A DNA stretch of 64,000 nucleotides from UBA2834 sp963623365 (GCA_963623365.1 CAVFJY010000005.1:11408-75407), one strand, 5' to 3'. Shown: positions 33,614 through 42,862, counted from the first letter of the stretch. Made by a program: numbers and translations. The notes: generated by a model not told the origin, from the sequence alone.

Positions 33614-33811
33614 TTATGCGTTCGCAACAAATGGCATTAATGCTAAATGACGCGCCCGCTTAACCGCCGTAGCGAGTTGGCGTTGTTGTTTGGCTGAGAG
33701 CCCAGTTTTTGAAATTGGCTCAATCCGACCATATGCGTCGACATAGCGCTGCAAAGTTTTCACATCGCGATAATCAAAATACATATTCGGATCATTCTTG
33801 AATCTCTTCAT
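33614..33811 (-). CDS. rpsR: Ribosomal protein bS18
   Basis: 65 residues with FDYRDVKTLQRYVDAYGRIEP and the KRARHLALMPFV ending. The N-terminal extension is short. It lies directly after ssb. Confidence 0.96.
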   Translation of the reverse strand: MKRFKNDPNMYFDYRDVKTLQRYVDAYGRIEPISKTGLSAKQQRQLATAVKRARHLALMPFVANA

Positions 33812-33822
33812 TCTTATCCTTT

Positions 33823-34281
33823 CTAAAATGGAATTTCACTTAAATCAATTGGTTCGTCCGAAATATCGTCCGGCGCTACATCTTGCGTTTCCGCCGCAGC
33901 ACGACCCCCGCCTTTGCTGCTCGCATAGCTACCGCCTTCTCCGCCAGCATTTCCGCCAACAAAGTTAAAGTCTTCCACGACAATTTCCGTACGGGAGCGT
34001 TTTTGACCTTCCTTATCTTCCCAACTGCGTTGTTCCAATCGGCCCGATATCAAAATTCCGCTACCTTTTTTAGCATATTGCGCAATGATTTCAGCCGCTC
34101 TGCCCCAAGCCGAACAATCAATAAATGAAACTGATTCTTGGTTTGCGCCCGAGCTATCTTTATAATTCCGGTTTACTGCTACCGAAAAGCTACATACCTG
34201 TGCTCCGCTCGCCGTACTCCGCAATTCTGGATCTCGAGTTATATTCCCCACAATAATTGCTTTGCTAAAACCCCGCGCCAT
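33823..34281 (-). CDS. ssb: Single-stranded DNA-binding protein
   Basis: 152 residues. OB fold residues 1-105 (GNITRDPELRSTASGAQVCSFSVAVNR), a glycine/serine-rich linker, and an acidic tip DEPIDLSEIPF matching the DDIPF-type partner-binding tail. It coats single-stranded DNA and also supports DNA uptake. Located in the usual rpsF-ssb-rpsR order. Confidence 0.96.
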   Translation of the reverse strand: MARGFSKAIIVGNITRDPELRSTASGAQVCSFSVAVNRNYKDSSGANQESVSFIDCSAWGRAAEIIAQYAKKGSGILISGRLEQRSWEDKEGQKRSRTEIVVEDFNFVGGNAGGEGGSYASSKGGGRAAAETQDVAPDDISDEPIDLSEIPF

Positions 34282-34284
34282 ATC

Positions 34285-34635
34285 CTATTCCTCCTCTTTT
34301 GATTCTTTTTGCGCTTTGCGCTCTTGGCGTTTTGCCGCCATTTTCTCACGACGTGGATCCTTTGCAACTAGCAAGTAGCGAATTGCTTCGTCGGTAATGT
34401 TAAGTACCGAGGAAATCTTCGCTGGCGCTAATGCTGGCAGCTCCAATTCGTAATAATAATACACCGCAAAATCTTGTCCTTTGATCTGATAAGCAAGTTT
34501 TTTCTTGCCCTCGTTCGCTTCTTTGGTAATTTTACCGCCGTTGCTTTCGATCAATGCTTTGATTTTGTCGGTAGCCGGCTCAAGATTCATCTCTAAGTCA
34601 GGATGAACGAGCACGGTTAGTTCGTATTCTCGCAT
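34285..34635 (-). CDS. rpsF: Ribosomal protein bS6
   Basis: 116 residues from the ATG at 34635, chosen because GGAG lies five bases upstream; a GTG two codons earlier overlaps the ribosome binding site. It has MREYELTVLVHP and DFAVYYYYELELPA and a charged C-terminal tail rich in K/E. It heads the translation cluster and has a structured leader. Confidence 0.95.
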   Translation of the reverse strand: MREYELTVLVHPDLEMNLEPATDKIKALIESNGGKITKEANEGKKKLAYQIKGQDFAVYYYYELELPALAPAKISSVLNITDEAIRYLLVAKDPRREKMAAKRQERKAQKESKEEE

Positions 34636-34715
34636 GAACACTCCTTTGGTTAAAGCAAGAGCACAATGTTACTAACCAGTCTCTTGCTGAGCTAATATTA
34701 GCTCAAATTATAGCA
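34636..34715 (-). promoter_or_regulatory. Promoter and structured leader of the rpsF operon
   Basis: Extended -10 TG-C-TATAAT (-10 at 34707-34712). An 18-base perfect palindrome, TGAGCTAATATTAGCTCA (34688-34705), covers the predicted start site. Downstream AGCAAGAG pairs with CTCTTGCT around a 19-base loop, ending just before the Shine-Dalgarno. The palindrome may be an operator; the hairpin may be bound by S6:S18. The CCG motif of the known S6:S18 site is not obvious. Confidence 0.5.
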
Positions 34716-34756
34716 CAATCCACCTCTTATCGCAAGCAACTTACGTCTCGCACGCG

Positions 34757-36742
34757 CTATTCATACACTGGCAAATCTGGTGGGAATGGGTCATATTCGT
34801 CCCGATCCGACGCAAAGCTATGCTTCCCCGGCTTCCGTGTCCATAACCCATCCGCCTCGCCATCTTCCGTTTCATCATCATCCCAATCATGTCCCCCATA
34901 GGGATTAAAACCCAAGTCATTCAAAAAGCGCGACGGAAAATTATAATTTCGCCCACCATACACAAACCGCGACTGTGCATAGGTCAAAAACAACTCCTTC
35001 ATCGCCCGCGTCATTCCCACATAAGCCAAACGTCGCTCTTCTTCCACATCTTCCGCCGATTCATCCGTCGAGCGCACATGCGGCAATAGCCCTTCTTCCA
35101 TCCCCACCAAAAACACTACTGGAAATTCCAACCCCTTCGCCGCATGTAGTGTCATCAATGTTACCGCATTCTCGCCCACACTCTCGTCCGCCGACGACAT
35201 CAATGCCGCATCCGCCAAGAATTCATCCAGCGTCGCATACGCCCCCGCTTGTCCTACTAGCGCCGTCAGGTTTTCATTGCGCTCTTCTGCTTTCAATTTA
35301 TCGCCATCATTCACATAACCCCGATAATCAATCTCTCGCAGCAATTCCTCGATTATCTCCGCCGGCCCCACGCCCGCTGTCGCTTTGTCGCGTAACTCCG
35401 CTAATATCTTGGCAAATTTTTCATAAGCATGTCGCACTTTTGTCGTCAGCAAATTCACTTCGCCCGCCAAAATTTTTTGCTTCGACACTTCGCCTATTCC
35501 TCGCGTTGGCACATTAATCACTCGCTCAAACGCCACTACATCCTGCGAATTCACCACCAAATGTAAATAAGCCACCATATCCTTAATTTCTTTGCGGTCA
35601 TAGAATCGCACCCCCCCTACCAATTTGTATGGAATCCGGTAGTCCATCAGCGCTTTTTCAAAGGCCTGCGACTGCGCATTTGTCCGATACAAAACCGCAA
35701 AGTCCGTCAATGGTCGTCCACTTTGTCGAATCATCGTCGCCACATAACGCGCCTCGTCCTGCTCATCCCGCGCTTCATGAATTTCAATTGGCGCACCTTT
35801 GCCCAGCTCCGTAAACAGCACTTTATCGCTGCGCTGCGTATTCTTCGTAATCACTTTCTGCGCCGCATCCAAAATATTTTGTGTCGAACGGTAATTTTGC
35901 TCCAATTTCACCACCTTCGCGCCCGGAAAATCTCGCTCAAAATTCAAAATATTCGTATAATCCGCCCCGCGCCATGAATAAATCGACTGCCAGTCATCAC
36001 CCACACAGCAAATATTCCGCTCATCATTCACTAGCATTTTTACCATCTCATACTGAATATGGTTCGTATCCTGATACTCATCAATCAAAATATGTTTAAA
36101 TTTCGCACGCCATTTCGCCCGAATATCCGTCCGCGTTCGCAACAGTCGCGCCACATATACCAACAAATCATCAAAATCTACCGCATCCGCCTTCATTCGC
36201 AAATCTTCATAGCGCTCATACACTTCAGCAATTTGTTTCTGATTCGGATAGTATGCCCGCTCCAGCATTTCGTCTGGGCTCTCGCCCTCATTCTTCGCTC
36301 TTGAAATCGCCGCCTCGCAGGCCTTTGGCTTTACATTCTTATCATTGATTTTCAGTTCTTTCATCGCCCGCTTAATTAGCGCCAAGCGATCATCTGTATC
36401 ATAAATTACAAAATTCTTTGATAGCCCCACATTCTCCGCCTCAATTCGCAACATTCGCACACAAATTGCATGAAAAGTCCCCATCCACGGCATAAAACTA
36501 AAGGAATTCTCCCTATCCAGCAATTTCGCCAAACGTTCACGCATCTCCCGCGCCGCCTTATTCGTAAATGTCAGCGCCAAAATCTCATATGGCGGCACGC
36601 CATTCGCAATCAAATTCGCAATCCGATGCGTCAAAGTCTTCGTCTTGCCCGAACCGGCACCCGCCAAAATCAAAACCGGTCCACTCAAAGTCTCTGCCGC
36701 CTCTTTCTGTGCGGCATTTAGCCCCTCCAACACTTTTGTCAT
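34757..36742 (-). CDS. pcrA: UvrD/PcrA-like DNA helicase
   Basis: 661 residues, superfamily 1A helicase. Motifs in order: GAGSGKT (I), TFTNKAA (Ia), LIDEYQDTN (II), SIYSWRGAD (III), LEQNYRST (IV), VTLMTLHAAKGLEF (V) and RRLAYVGMTRA (VI). It works in DNA repair and replication. The C-terminal tail is acidic and short. A TAAAAT box (36749-36754) lies six bases before the ATG without a Shine-Dalgarno site, so the message is probably leaderless. Naming between uvrD and pcrA is uncertain. Confidence 0.93.
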   Translation of the reverse strand: MTKVLEGLNAAQKEAAETLSGPVLILAGAGSGKTKTLTHRIANLIANGVPPYEILALTFTNKAAREMRERLAKLLDRENSFSFMPWMGTFHAICVRMLRIEAENVGLSKNFVIYDTDDRLALIKRAMKELKINDKNVKPKACEAAISRAKNEGESPDEMLERAYYPNQKQIAEVYERYEDLRMKADAVDFDDLLVYVARLLRTRTDIRAKWRAKFKHILIDEYQDTNHIQYEMVKMLVNDERNICCVGDDWQSIYSWRGADYTNILNFERDFPGAKVVKLEQNYRSTQNILDAAQKVITKNTQRSDKVLFTELGKGAPIEIHEARDEQDEARYVATMIRQSGRPLTDFAVLYRTNAQSQAFEKALMDYRIPYKLVGGVRFYDRKEIKDMVAYLHLVVNSQDVVAFERVINVPTRGIGEVSKQKILAGEVNLLTTKVRHAYEKFAKILAELRDKATAGVGPAEIIEELLREIDYRGYVNDGDKLKAEERNENLTALVGQAGAYATLDEFLADAALMSSADESVGENAVTLMTLHAAKGLEFPVVFLVGMEEGLLPHVRSTDESAEDVEEERRLAYVGMTRAMKELFLTYAQSRFVYGGRNYNFPSRFLNDLGFNPYGGHDWDDDETEDGEADGLWTRKPGKHSFASDRDEYDPFPPDLPVYE

Positions 36743-36756
36743 GTATCTATTTTACT

Positions 36757-36963
36757 CTAAAAACTCTGTCGACACGGACATTCTGTCGCTTTTTCTGCCA
36801 CTAACTTATCGTAAACAATATATCCACCCATCCCCAGCACCGCTAACGCTAGCAATATGCAGATTATTTTTAGTGCCGGACTCGGCTTCGCTTTCGGTAG
36901 CGGCACCTGCTCTGCCGGCCGCACTTCCGCTCGCTGCTCAAATTCTCCCTGCATTTTCATTTG
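36757..36963 (-). CDS. Small single-pass membrane protein
   Basis: 68 residues from the ATG at 36963 (AGAGG six bases upstream; a longer frame from 37032 lacks support). A basic/proline-rich N-terminus is followed by one membrane helix (about 33-52) and a short tail with CPC. It ends 15 bases before uvrD. No family recognised. Extended -10 TG-A-TATAAT lies upstream near 36990. Confidence 0.55.
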   Translation of the reverse strand, partial: QMKMQGEFEQRAEVRPAEQVPLPKAKPSPALKIICILLALAVLGMGGYIVYDKLVAEKATECPCRQSF

Positions 36964-37011
36964 ATTCCTCTTATGCTTCTTGTCTAAAATTATATCATTT
37001 TTCGCTTGAAA

Positions 37012-37037
37012 AAAGTGACTCCAAAGAGTCACTTCAA
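37012..37037 (-). terminator. Terminator of the 37064-37576 gene
   Basis: AGTGACTC-TTTG-GAGTCACT followed by TTTTT on the minus strand. Confidence 0.85.
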
Positions 37038-37063
37038 AGGTCGTCCCATTTCGCTGAACTCAT

Positions 37064-37576
37064 TTAGCTCAACTGTCGATACAGAATCCGAATCGCTTCC
37101 GGTGCTAGGAAGAATTCCGGCAGTCGGTGATGTGCACATGCTGTGTTTAAATCGCCTTCGCCAATTGCCGTATATGGCATTTCTTCACTATTGCCGTAAT
37201 GTTGGTAATATGCATACCAGCCCGTCAGTTGATTCTGCGGCGTCTTAATATAGCGCTCAATTCGCTCCAATGCATAGTAGCCATCTATCTCGCGCAACGT
37301 CAGTCGAATTCGCCGACCGCTACCACAAATTGTCGCTATATAATGCGACTCGCTCTGATGCACATCGTGCGTCCGCGCCGACAACCCACAGATTCTCAGC
37401 AAACCCATCAGGTCAAAATATCTGCCCTTGCAGAACATTTTGATTACGGTCATCTCCGACAGACTCTTGTGCAGCCGTCGCAGTTCCAATCGCTGCTGCA
37501 GCCACATAATCATCGCAACTAGCGCCACCATGCTCATCGAGATTGCCAGCATTACCAAACGGTCACTTTCTGTCAT
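37064..37576 (-). CDS. Membrane-anchored hypothetical protein
   Basis: 170 residues from the ATG at 37576, preceded by AAGGA; a TTG six codons earlier is unlikely. One N-terminal membrane helix (about 6-26) is followed by a soluble domain with FCKGRYFDLMGLLRICGL and ATICGSGRRIRLTLREIDGYYAL. I do not recognise it. Extended promoter elements (TG-TATAAT) follow the thrS terminator at once. Confidence 0.6.
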   Translation of the reverse strand: MTESDRLVMLAISMSMVALVAMIMWLQQRLELRRLHKSLSEMTVIKMFCKGRYFDLMGLLRICGLSARTHDVHQSESHYIATICGSGRRIRLTLREIDGYYALERIERYIKTPQNQLTGWYAYYQHYGNSEEMPYTAIGEGDLNTACAHHRLPEFFLAPEAIRILYRQLS

Positions 37577-37647
37577 TTTGGACCATCCTTTCAAAATAAC
37601 TTCGTTTTAAGCAACTTGCCCCAAACGATGCTTTATATTATACACTA

Positions 37648-37676
37648 AAAATCCCCCTTTGTAAAGGGGGATTTTG
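37648..37676 (-). terminator. Terminator near thrS
   Basis: ATCCCCCTTT and AAAGGGGGAT form the stem, followed by T on the minus strand. Lying between thrS (starts 39449, ends 37695) and the next gene, it ends the thrS transcript. Confidence 0.85.
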
Positions 37677-37694
37677 CTTTTGCTTATTTTTTAT

Positions 37695-39449
37695 TTATTT
37701 AATTCCGCGAATAAACTCGACCAGATTCTCTAGCTTCACCTTCTTTTCGCTCTCTTTCAGACGCACGCTCACCTCGCCCGCTTCCGCATCTTTCGGCCCC
37801 ACTACTAGCACGCACGGAATCTTCATTTTTGTTGCTTCGCGAATTTTCTTGCCCAAGCTCTCATTTCGATCGTCCACCGTCAAACGCAATTCATTATGCA
37901 CAATTGGCTCGTCCAGCTCTACCCCCTCCAATAGCTGTCGAATCTTCAAGACATAATCATTCACCGTATCATTAATCGTCACGATCCGAATCTGTTCCGG
38001 CGCACACCAAAATGGGAACCAGCCCGCCGTATGCTCAATAAACACGCTCATAAAGCGCTCAATCGAACCAATCAGCGCGCAGTGAATCATAATCGGCGTC
38101 TTCTTCGCGCCGTCCGCGTCCACATATTCCAAACCAAAGCGCGTCGGCATTGCATAATCTAGCTGCACCGTCGCCAATTGCCACTCTCGCCCCAACGCAT
38201 CTACCGCCATGAAATCCATCTTTGGTCCATACATCGCCGCTTCGCCCTCACCGATGAAATAATCCATCTGGAATTTCTCGGCCATTGCTTGAATCGAATT
38301 CTGTGCTTTTTCCCACATTTCTGGTGTGCCAATATAGCCATCACCATCATCGCGAAAAGATAAGCGCAACCTCAGCTGCATCCCTACCCGCGCATACAAA
38401 TCTTTCGCCGATTCAATCAGCTCGCCAAACACATCGCCCACTTGCTCTTCTGTACAGAACACATGCGAATCATCTTGCGTAATCGCTCGCACTCGCGATA
38501 AGCCGCCCAGCTCCCCTTTGCGCTCATCTCTATACACCATCGTCGTTTCCAAGAACTTCACCGGCAATTCTTTATACGATCGCGGTACGCTCGCAAAAAT
38601 CTGACTATGATGCGGGCAGTTTACTGGCTTCAGCGCCAATTCATCGCCCGACTCCGAACTCACAAAGCGCAGCATTTCGGGGAATTTCTCAAAATGCCCC
38701 GAAGTTTTATACAAATCGATACTCGCAATATGCGGAATGCAAACTTTCTGATAACCACATCGCTCACGGTAGCTATTCGCAAAGACTGCTAGCTTATCGC
38801 GCAAAACCGTTCCGCGTGGCGTAAACAACGGCAAACCTGCGCCAACTAAATCCGAGAAGCAAAACAAGCCCAATTCTTTGCCCAATTTCCGATGATCACG
38901 CTTTTTGGCCTCTTCTTGTTGCGCCAAATAAGTATCCAGCTCCGCCTGCGTCGCAAAAGCCAAGCCATAAATCCGCGTCAACATCTCGCGCTTTTCGTCG
39001 CCCCGCCAATATGCCCCCGCCACTTTTTCGAGTTTGAACACCCCCACTTCGCCACTATTTTCTACGTGCGGTCCGCGACACAAATCCTCAAAATTCCCCA
39101 GCGTATAGAACGAGATCGTCTCATCTTCCGGCAAATCGCGAATCAATTCTGTCTTAAATTTCTGCCCATTCTCCTCAGCCCACGCCAAGGCTTCTGTGCG
39201 CGATTTTTCGCTCCGCACAATTGGCAACTTTTGTGCGATAATTTTGCGCATTTCTTTCTCAATTTTCTTAAAATCTTCTTCCGAAACTTTTACGCCCCCA
39301 AAATCGATATCATAATAAAAGCCATGCTCAATTGCCGGCCCAATTCCAAACTGAACAGTTGTTGTGCCAGCATACAAATTCTTAACCGCTGCCGCCATAA
39401 TATGGCTCAGCGAATGACGCATTTTTTCTATATCTTGTATATCTGACAT
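37695..39449 (-). CDS. thrS: Threonyl-tRNA synthetase without TGS domain
   Basis: 584 residues. It starts directly with the editing domain (RHSLSHIMAAAV and LCRGPHV), followed by the class II catalytic core with the zinc ligands KPVNCPHH and IHCALIGSIERF, and the C-terminal anticodon-binding domain. The N-terminal TGS domain found in E. coli ThrRS (about 60 residues) is missing, a variant seen in several bacteria. Extended -10 TG-G-TAAAAT and AAAGGG precede it. Confidence 0.95.
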   Translation of the reverse strand: MSDIQDIEKMRHSLSHIMAAAVKNLYAGTTTVQFGIGPAIEHGFYYDIDFGGVKVSEEDFKKIEKEMRKIIAQKLPIVRSEKSRTEALAWAEENGQKFKTELIRDLPEDETISFYTLGNFEDLCRGPHVENSGEVGVFKLEKVAGAYWRGDEKREMLTRIYGLAFATQAELDTYLAQQEEAKKRDHRKLGKELGLFCFSDLVGAGLPLFTPRGTVLRDKLAVFANSYRERCGYQKVCIPHIASIDLYKTSGHFEKFPEMLRFVSSESGDELALKPVNCPHHSQIFASVPRSYKELPVKFLETTMVYRDERKGELGGLSRVRAITQDDSHVFCTEEQVGDVFGELIESAKDLYARVGMQLRLRLSFRDDGDGYIGTPEMWEKAQNSIQAMAEKFQMDYFIGEGEAAMYGPKMDFMAVDALGREWQLATVQLDYAMPTRFGLEYVDADGAKKTPIMIHCALIGSIERFMSVFIEHTAGWFPFWCAPEQIRIVTINDTVNDYVLKIRQLLEGVELDEPIVHNELRLTVDDRNESLGKKIREATKMKIPCVLVVGPKDAEAGEVSVRLKESEKKVKLENLVEFIRGIK

Positions 39450-39531
39450 CGCTGCCCTTTCTTGAATTAATTTATATCTGTTATTTTACCATATTTTCGC
39501 CATATTCCTAGTCCCTCTCCCCGCCGCCATA

Positions 39532-39560
39532 TTGACAAAATCCGCTCAATGTGCTATAAT
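39532..39560 (+). promoter_or_regulatory. Consensus promoter of the zincin-like gene
   Basis: TTGACA, 17 bases, TATAAT, with an extended TG as well: a perfect sigma-70 type promoter, the strongest-looking in the window. The leader (from about 39567) holds CGGGC-ACTTTC-GCCCG and a perfect Shine-Dalgarno AAGGAGGT. Confidence 0.8.
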
Positions 39561-39616
39561 TAAAAGATACGGGCACTTTCGCCCGCAATTTGTTCTTTAC
39601 AAGGAGGTAGATATCT

Positions 39617-40879
39617 TTGCTATATCGTGACCAAACCGCCGTTTATGATGCCGCGCGCTCATTTGCGGCCCTCGCCATGACCATGAATCCCGTCGCGATG
39701 TGTGTGCCACTCAACCTACTCGACCTCGAAGCAGATTGGAAAGCTTGCGCCAAACACGGCCACTTCTTCAATCCCGAATTCAACTACGACCGCGCCGAGT
39801 TACATCGCATTGCCTTGCTCGGCGTCGACCTCTACAGCTATTGGTCGCAAATCGACCTTGGCTGTCTACCCGAAGACGAACTCGATCGCGCCATCTTGGC
39901 CATTCTCGAGCATCGTTTTGCCGACGCCCTTCTCACTACTGAGATTGCCGCCAGCATTCTCAATACCGACGATGTCAGTACTCAAGCCGCCATCTATGGT
40001 CTCTACGGTGAGCCCTCAAGTAGCATCATTGCGCACGCTTACGATGCGCTGGCGCATCCCGCCAACTATCGCGAGCGCCACCATTCTCGTTTTAGCTCAG
40101 CCGACTTACTCAAACTCGACTCTCGCAGCTTTAACGCCGAGGGGATTCGTCGTCAGTTTCTCACTGTTTTCGACTATTATGGTTTCAGTCAAGCTTGGGA
40201 ATGTGTTATCGACCAGCGTGTCACCCACGCCATTGATGCTCGCGACAAAACCGCCAACGGCAAGTCGCAGCTCATCATTCCCGCGCGCAAAACCGTCAAA
40301 GGTCGCGCCCTTGCCAGCCTGATTGGCCATGAAATCGAAAGTCACATTCGCAGCTCCGAAAACGCGCGTGCGCTCTTCCGCAAACTGCTCAGTCGTCCTT
40401 CGCTCATGCCACTCATGCCGCTTGTGCCGCTCCTAGCTAAATCCGATAACGAGTGTTTCTATGAAGGTGTAGCCAAATTGTCCGATGTTACCACTAACGG
40501 CGACAATTCCCTGCCACACCCCTTCTACGCTATCGCTATCCACAATGCTCAAAGCGGCAAAAATTTTGGCGAAATCGCGCAAATCATTGCCATGCTCAAA
40601 CACGCTGGCAATGTCACCCAAGACGAAGCCATCAACTTCGCTTGGAATGTTACGCGTCGCATCTATCGTGGCTGCACCGATACTAGCAAGAGCTTCGCCA
40701 ATACTAAAGATTATGGTTACTTTGCTGGCTATATTCTGGCTAAATCTGCCCCCGCTAGTTATCGCGATTACTCTACCCTGACCGTTGAAGATCTGCGCCT
40801 TCTTGAGACTGCCGGCGTCGACCTTGCGACACCCCGCTATCCCTACAAAGACGCTGTCAGATTTATCTTCAACCTCTAA
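39617..40879 (+). CDS. DUF1704/MATCAP-like zincin
   Basis: 420 residues. The central GHEIESHIRSSEN has HExxxH as in the DUF1704 (MATCAP/QEGLA) metallopeptidase family, and CFYEGVAKLSD downstream matches the family's QEGLA motif with a metal-binding Glu. No signal peptide or membrane helix. In eukaryotes this family removes the C-terminal tyrosine of tubulin; bacterial roles are unknown. The start is TTG at 39617, supported by AAGGAGGT nine bases upstream. The strong promoter suggests high expression. Assignment rests on motif pattern. Confidence 0.7.
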   Translation: MLYRDQTAVYDAARSFAALAMTMNPVAMCVPLNLLDLEADWKACAKHGHFFNPEFNYDRAELHRIALLGVDLYSYWSQIDLGCLPEDELDRAILAILEHRFADALLTTEIAASILNTDDVSTQAAIYGLYGEPSSSIIAHAYDALAHPANYRERHHSRFSSADLLKLDSRSFNAEGIRRQFLTVFDYYGFSQAWECVIDQRVTHAIDARDKTANGKSQLIIPARKTVKGRALASLIGHEIESHIRSSENARALFRKLLSRPSLMPLMPLVPLLAKSDNECFYEGVAKLSDVTTNGDNSLPHPFYAIAIHNAQSGKNFGEIAQIIAMLKHAGNVTQDEAINFAWNVTRRIYRGCTDTSKSFANTKDYGYFAGYILAKSAPASYRDYSTLTVEDLRLLETAGVDLATPRYPYKDAVRFIFNL

Positions 40880-40885
40880 TCGCCC

Positions 40886-40917
40886 TACGCCCAGCTTTCC
40901 GCTGGGCGTTTTCTTTT
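40886..40917 (+). terminator. Terminator of the zincin-like gene
   Basis: ACGCCCAGC-TTTCC-GCTGGGCGT followed by TTTCTTTT. Confidence 0.85.
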
Positions 40918-40928
40918 CGGCGCAAATG

Positions 40929-40937
40929 TGTTATACT
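40929..40937 (+). promoter_or_regulatory. Extended -10 of tRNA-Val
   Basis: TG-T-TATACT ending 13 bases before the mature tRNA. Confidence 0.5.
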
Positions 40938-40950
40938 AACTAGCAGTTAA

Positions 40951-41027
40951 GGGTCGCTAGCTCAGTTGGCTAGAGCGCCTCGTTTACACCGAGGAGGTCG
41001 GGGGTTCGAGCCCCTCGCGACCCACCA
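40951..41027 (+). tRNA. tRNA-Val (TAC)
   Basis: 77 bases with encoded CCA. GGGTCGC pairs with GCGACCC; anticodon stem CCTCG/CGAGG with loop TTTACAC gives TAC; T arm GGGGGTTCGAGCCCC. Confidence 0.95.
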
Positions 41028-41032
41028 TTTTA

Positions 41033-41061
41033 AAAAAATGCCCGTCACGGGTCTTTTTTTT
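41033..41061 (+). terminator. Terminator of tRNA-Val
   Basis: GCCCG-TCA-CGGGT followed by eight T. Confidence 0.8.
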
Positions 41062-41117
41062 ATGTCTATTTAGTCGCCATAACCAATTTCGTACCCCCCC
41101 AAAAAATTCCCCATATT

Positions 41118-42086
41118 CTAAGACATCAGCACATAAGTATAATATGCCGCAAAAATCGCCACCATCAGCATCCCCTCAAAGCGTTCCAACTTCCGGCTAC
41201 TTCGCCCAAACCAATAATACACTACCGCCGCCAGCAGCACTGCCGTCGTATCCACAAAATTAAAGGCCGTCGACGTAAACCCGCCATAAATCAACGTCGG
41301 CAAACCCAGCACAATACAAATATTGAAAATATTCGTACCGATAATATTCCCCACTGCTAGGTCAAATTCACCCTTCCTCGACGCACCCACCGTCATCGTC
41401 AATTCCGGCAGCGATGTGCCAATTACAATCGCCGTCATCGTAATAATTTTCTGACTGATGCCAATTTCTTGCGCAATCAACACCGCATTGTCTACCACTA
41501 AATCGCTCGCCAGCACAATCACTATCAAAGTTACCACGATATAAAGTAACGCCTGCCATAAACCATATTTTGCTTTTTCGCGTCGCCGCGACCGTTTCGA
41601 TTTGTGTCGCGCCTGATGTACTACATAGATAATGTACGCCAAAAATCCGCCAAACACCCCCAGCAGAATCGCTCCATCTATTTGCGATAGACCATTTTTA
41701 TTACCGCCCAAAAATATCGAATCGTTCAGCATAATAAAGAAAATACCCGTAACTAGCACCAAAATCGGCAACTCTTTCTTTACGGTCTGCTCTTTAATTT
41801 TAATCGGCTTTACTAATGTTGCTACGCCCACAATCAAAAGAATATTCACTACGCACGAGCCAATCACATTCGCCAATGTCATGTCATAATTGCCGCTCGA
41901 TATCGATTTAAACGAAATTGCCAGTTCCGGCGCACAAGTTCCAAATGCGGCAATCGTTAGTGCGATTAGCATCTTTGGCATTCTTAATTTCACCGCCAGT
42001 GACGACGACGCATCCACAAATATATCCGACGCCTTAATTAGCGCGACTAATCCAATCAAAAATAAAATTATCCACCCAGCAATCAT
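41118..42086 (-). CDS. Sodium/calcium exchanger family protein
   Basis: 322 residues, about ten membrane helices in two inverted halves. The alpha repeats are AAFGTCAPELAISF..NVIGSCVVNILL and VIGTSLPELTMTV..NIIGTNIFNI, giving the metal-coordinating G-T-x-x-P-E motifs. It matches the CaCA family (YrbG-like). It probably exports calcium in exchange for sodium. GAGG lies before the ATG and an extended -10 TG-G-TATGAT upstream. Confidence 0.92.
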   Translation of the reverse strand: MIAGWIILFLIGLVALIKASDIFVDASSSLAVKLRMPKMLIALTIAAFGTCAPELAISFKSISSGNYDMTLANVIGSCVVNILLIVGVATLVKPIKIKEQTVKKELPILVLVTGIFFIMLNDSIFLGGNKNGLSQIDGAILLGVFGGFLAYIIYVVHQARHKSKRSRRREKAKYGLWQALLYIVVTLIVIVLASDLVVDNAVLIAQEIGISQKIITMTAIVIGTSLPELTMTVGASRKGEFDLAVGNIIGTNIFNICIVLGLPTLIYGGFTSTAFNFVDTTAVLLAAVVYYWFGRSSRKLERFEGMLMVAIFAAYYTYVLMS

Positions 42087-42222
42087 CTAGCCTCGTTTCC
42101 GGCTCTTAAAGTCTAGTATTCGCATCTTTCTTTATCATACCATAAGCACCATCTTTTCCACGCGCGCGAAATTTGCTCACAAAAAACTGCGCCATTTTTG
42201 TCGCAGCCTTATTTTGCATATT

Positions 42223-42298
42223 TGGTGGAGTGTAGGAGATTCGAACTCCTGACCTATTGATTGCGAACCAATCGCTCTACCAACTGAGCTAACACCCC
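42223..42298 (-). tRNA. tRNA-Ala (CGC)
   Basis: 76 bases with encoded CCA. GGGGTGT pairs with ACACTCC including G3:U70, the alanine identity pair. Anticodon stem ATTGG/TCAAT with loop TTCGCAA gives CGC. T arm GGAGTTCGAATCTCC. Confidence 0.93.
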
Positions 42299-42388
42299 AA
42301 CTGATTCTGTCAAAATTATAGCACACTTTTCTAAGATAAGTGCTAAACTAGAATAACATCTCAACAGATGCGGAAGGAGGGACTAATT

Positions 42389-42859
42389 ATGACCGCATTG
42401 CAATTTAATTTAGGATTCGGCGATATGATTATGTTTTTCTCAAACTCCATGGGCTTTACTGAGCACACCAAGGACAACGAAAACATTCTTCATCTCAACA
42501 ACTTATTACGCTATTATGGCGCAATCAAGGTTGGCAGCACTACTGTTGATAATCAAAATCGCACCGCTATTGTTCATACAAAGCTCTGCAATCTTATCGA
42601 CCTCACCGTCATTGCGACCGCTCGTCCCGATGGCACCGAGCTCTATCTCGGAACTAGAGACCTGCGCAATCGCTATGACCTCAAGCAGCCCGTCGAGCAC
42701 CATACCACATATGCTCCGACCAAGTGGGGCTATCGTTTTGCCTGTCCTGAGCTCAACGATTTTAGTTTCAGCAACGACCAAATCGTTCGCTTAATTCACG
42801 ACCTCAGCGAAATCAAGCACGGCTGCGACGACTGGCTTTATTACACCGAATCCATCTGA
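42389..42859 (+). CDS. Hypothetical protein of 156 residues
   Basis: Start at 42389 because GGAGG lies eight bases upstream; an earlier frame start at 42368 overlaps that site. Soluble, no membrane helix. It has paired segments such as AIVHTKLCNLIDLTVIATARPDG and KWGYRFACPELNDF. No family recognised. TG-C-TAAACT precedes it near 42338, and a perfect palindrome terminator follows. Single-gene unit. Confidence 0.6.
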   Translation: MTALQFNLGFGDMIMFFSNSMGFTEHTKDNENILHLNNLLRYYGAIKVGSTTVDNQNRTAIVHTKLCNLIDLTVIATARPDGTELYLGTRDLRNRYDLKQPVEHHTTYAPTKWGYRFACPELNDFSFSNDQIVRLIHDLSEIKHGCDDWLYYTESI

Positions 42860-42862
42860 TTT

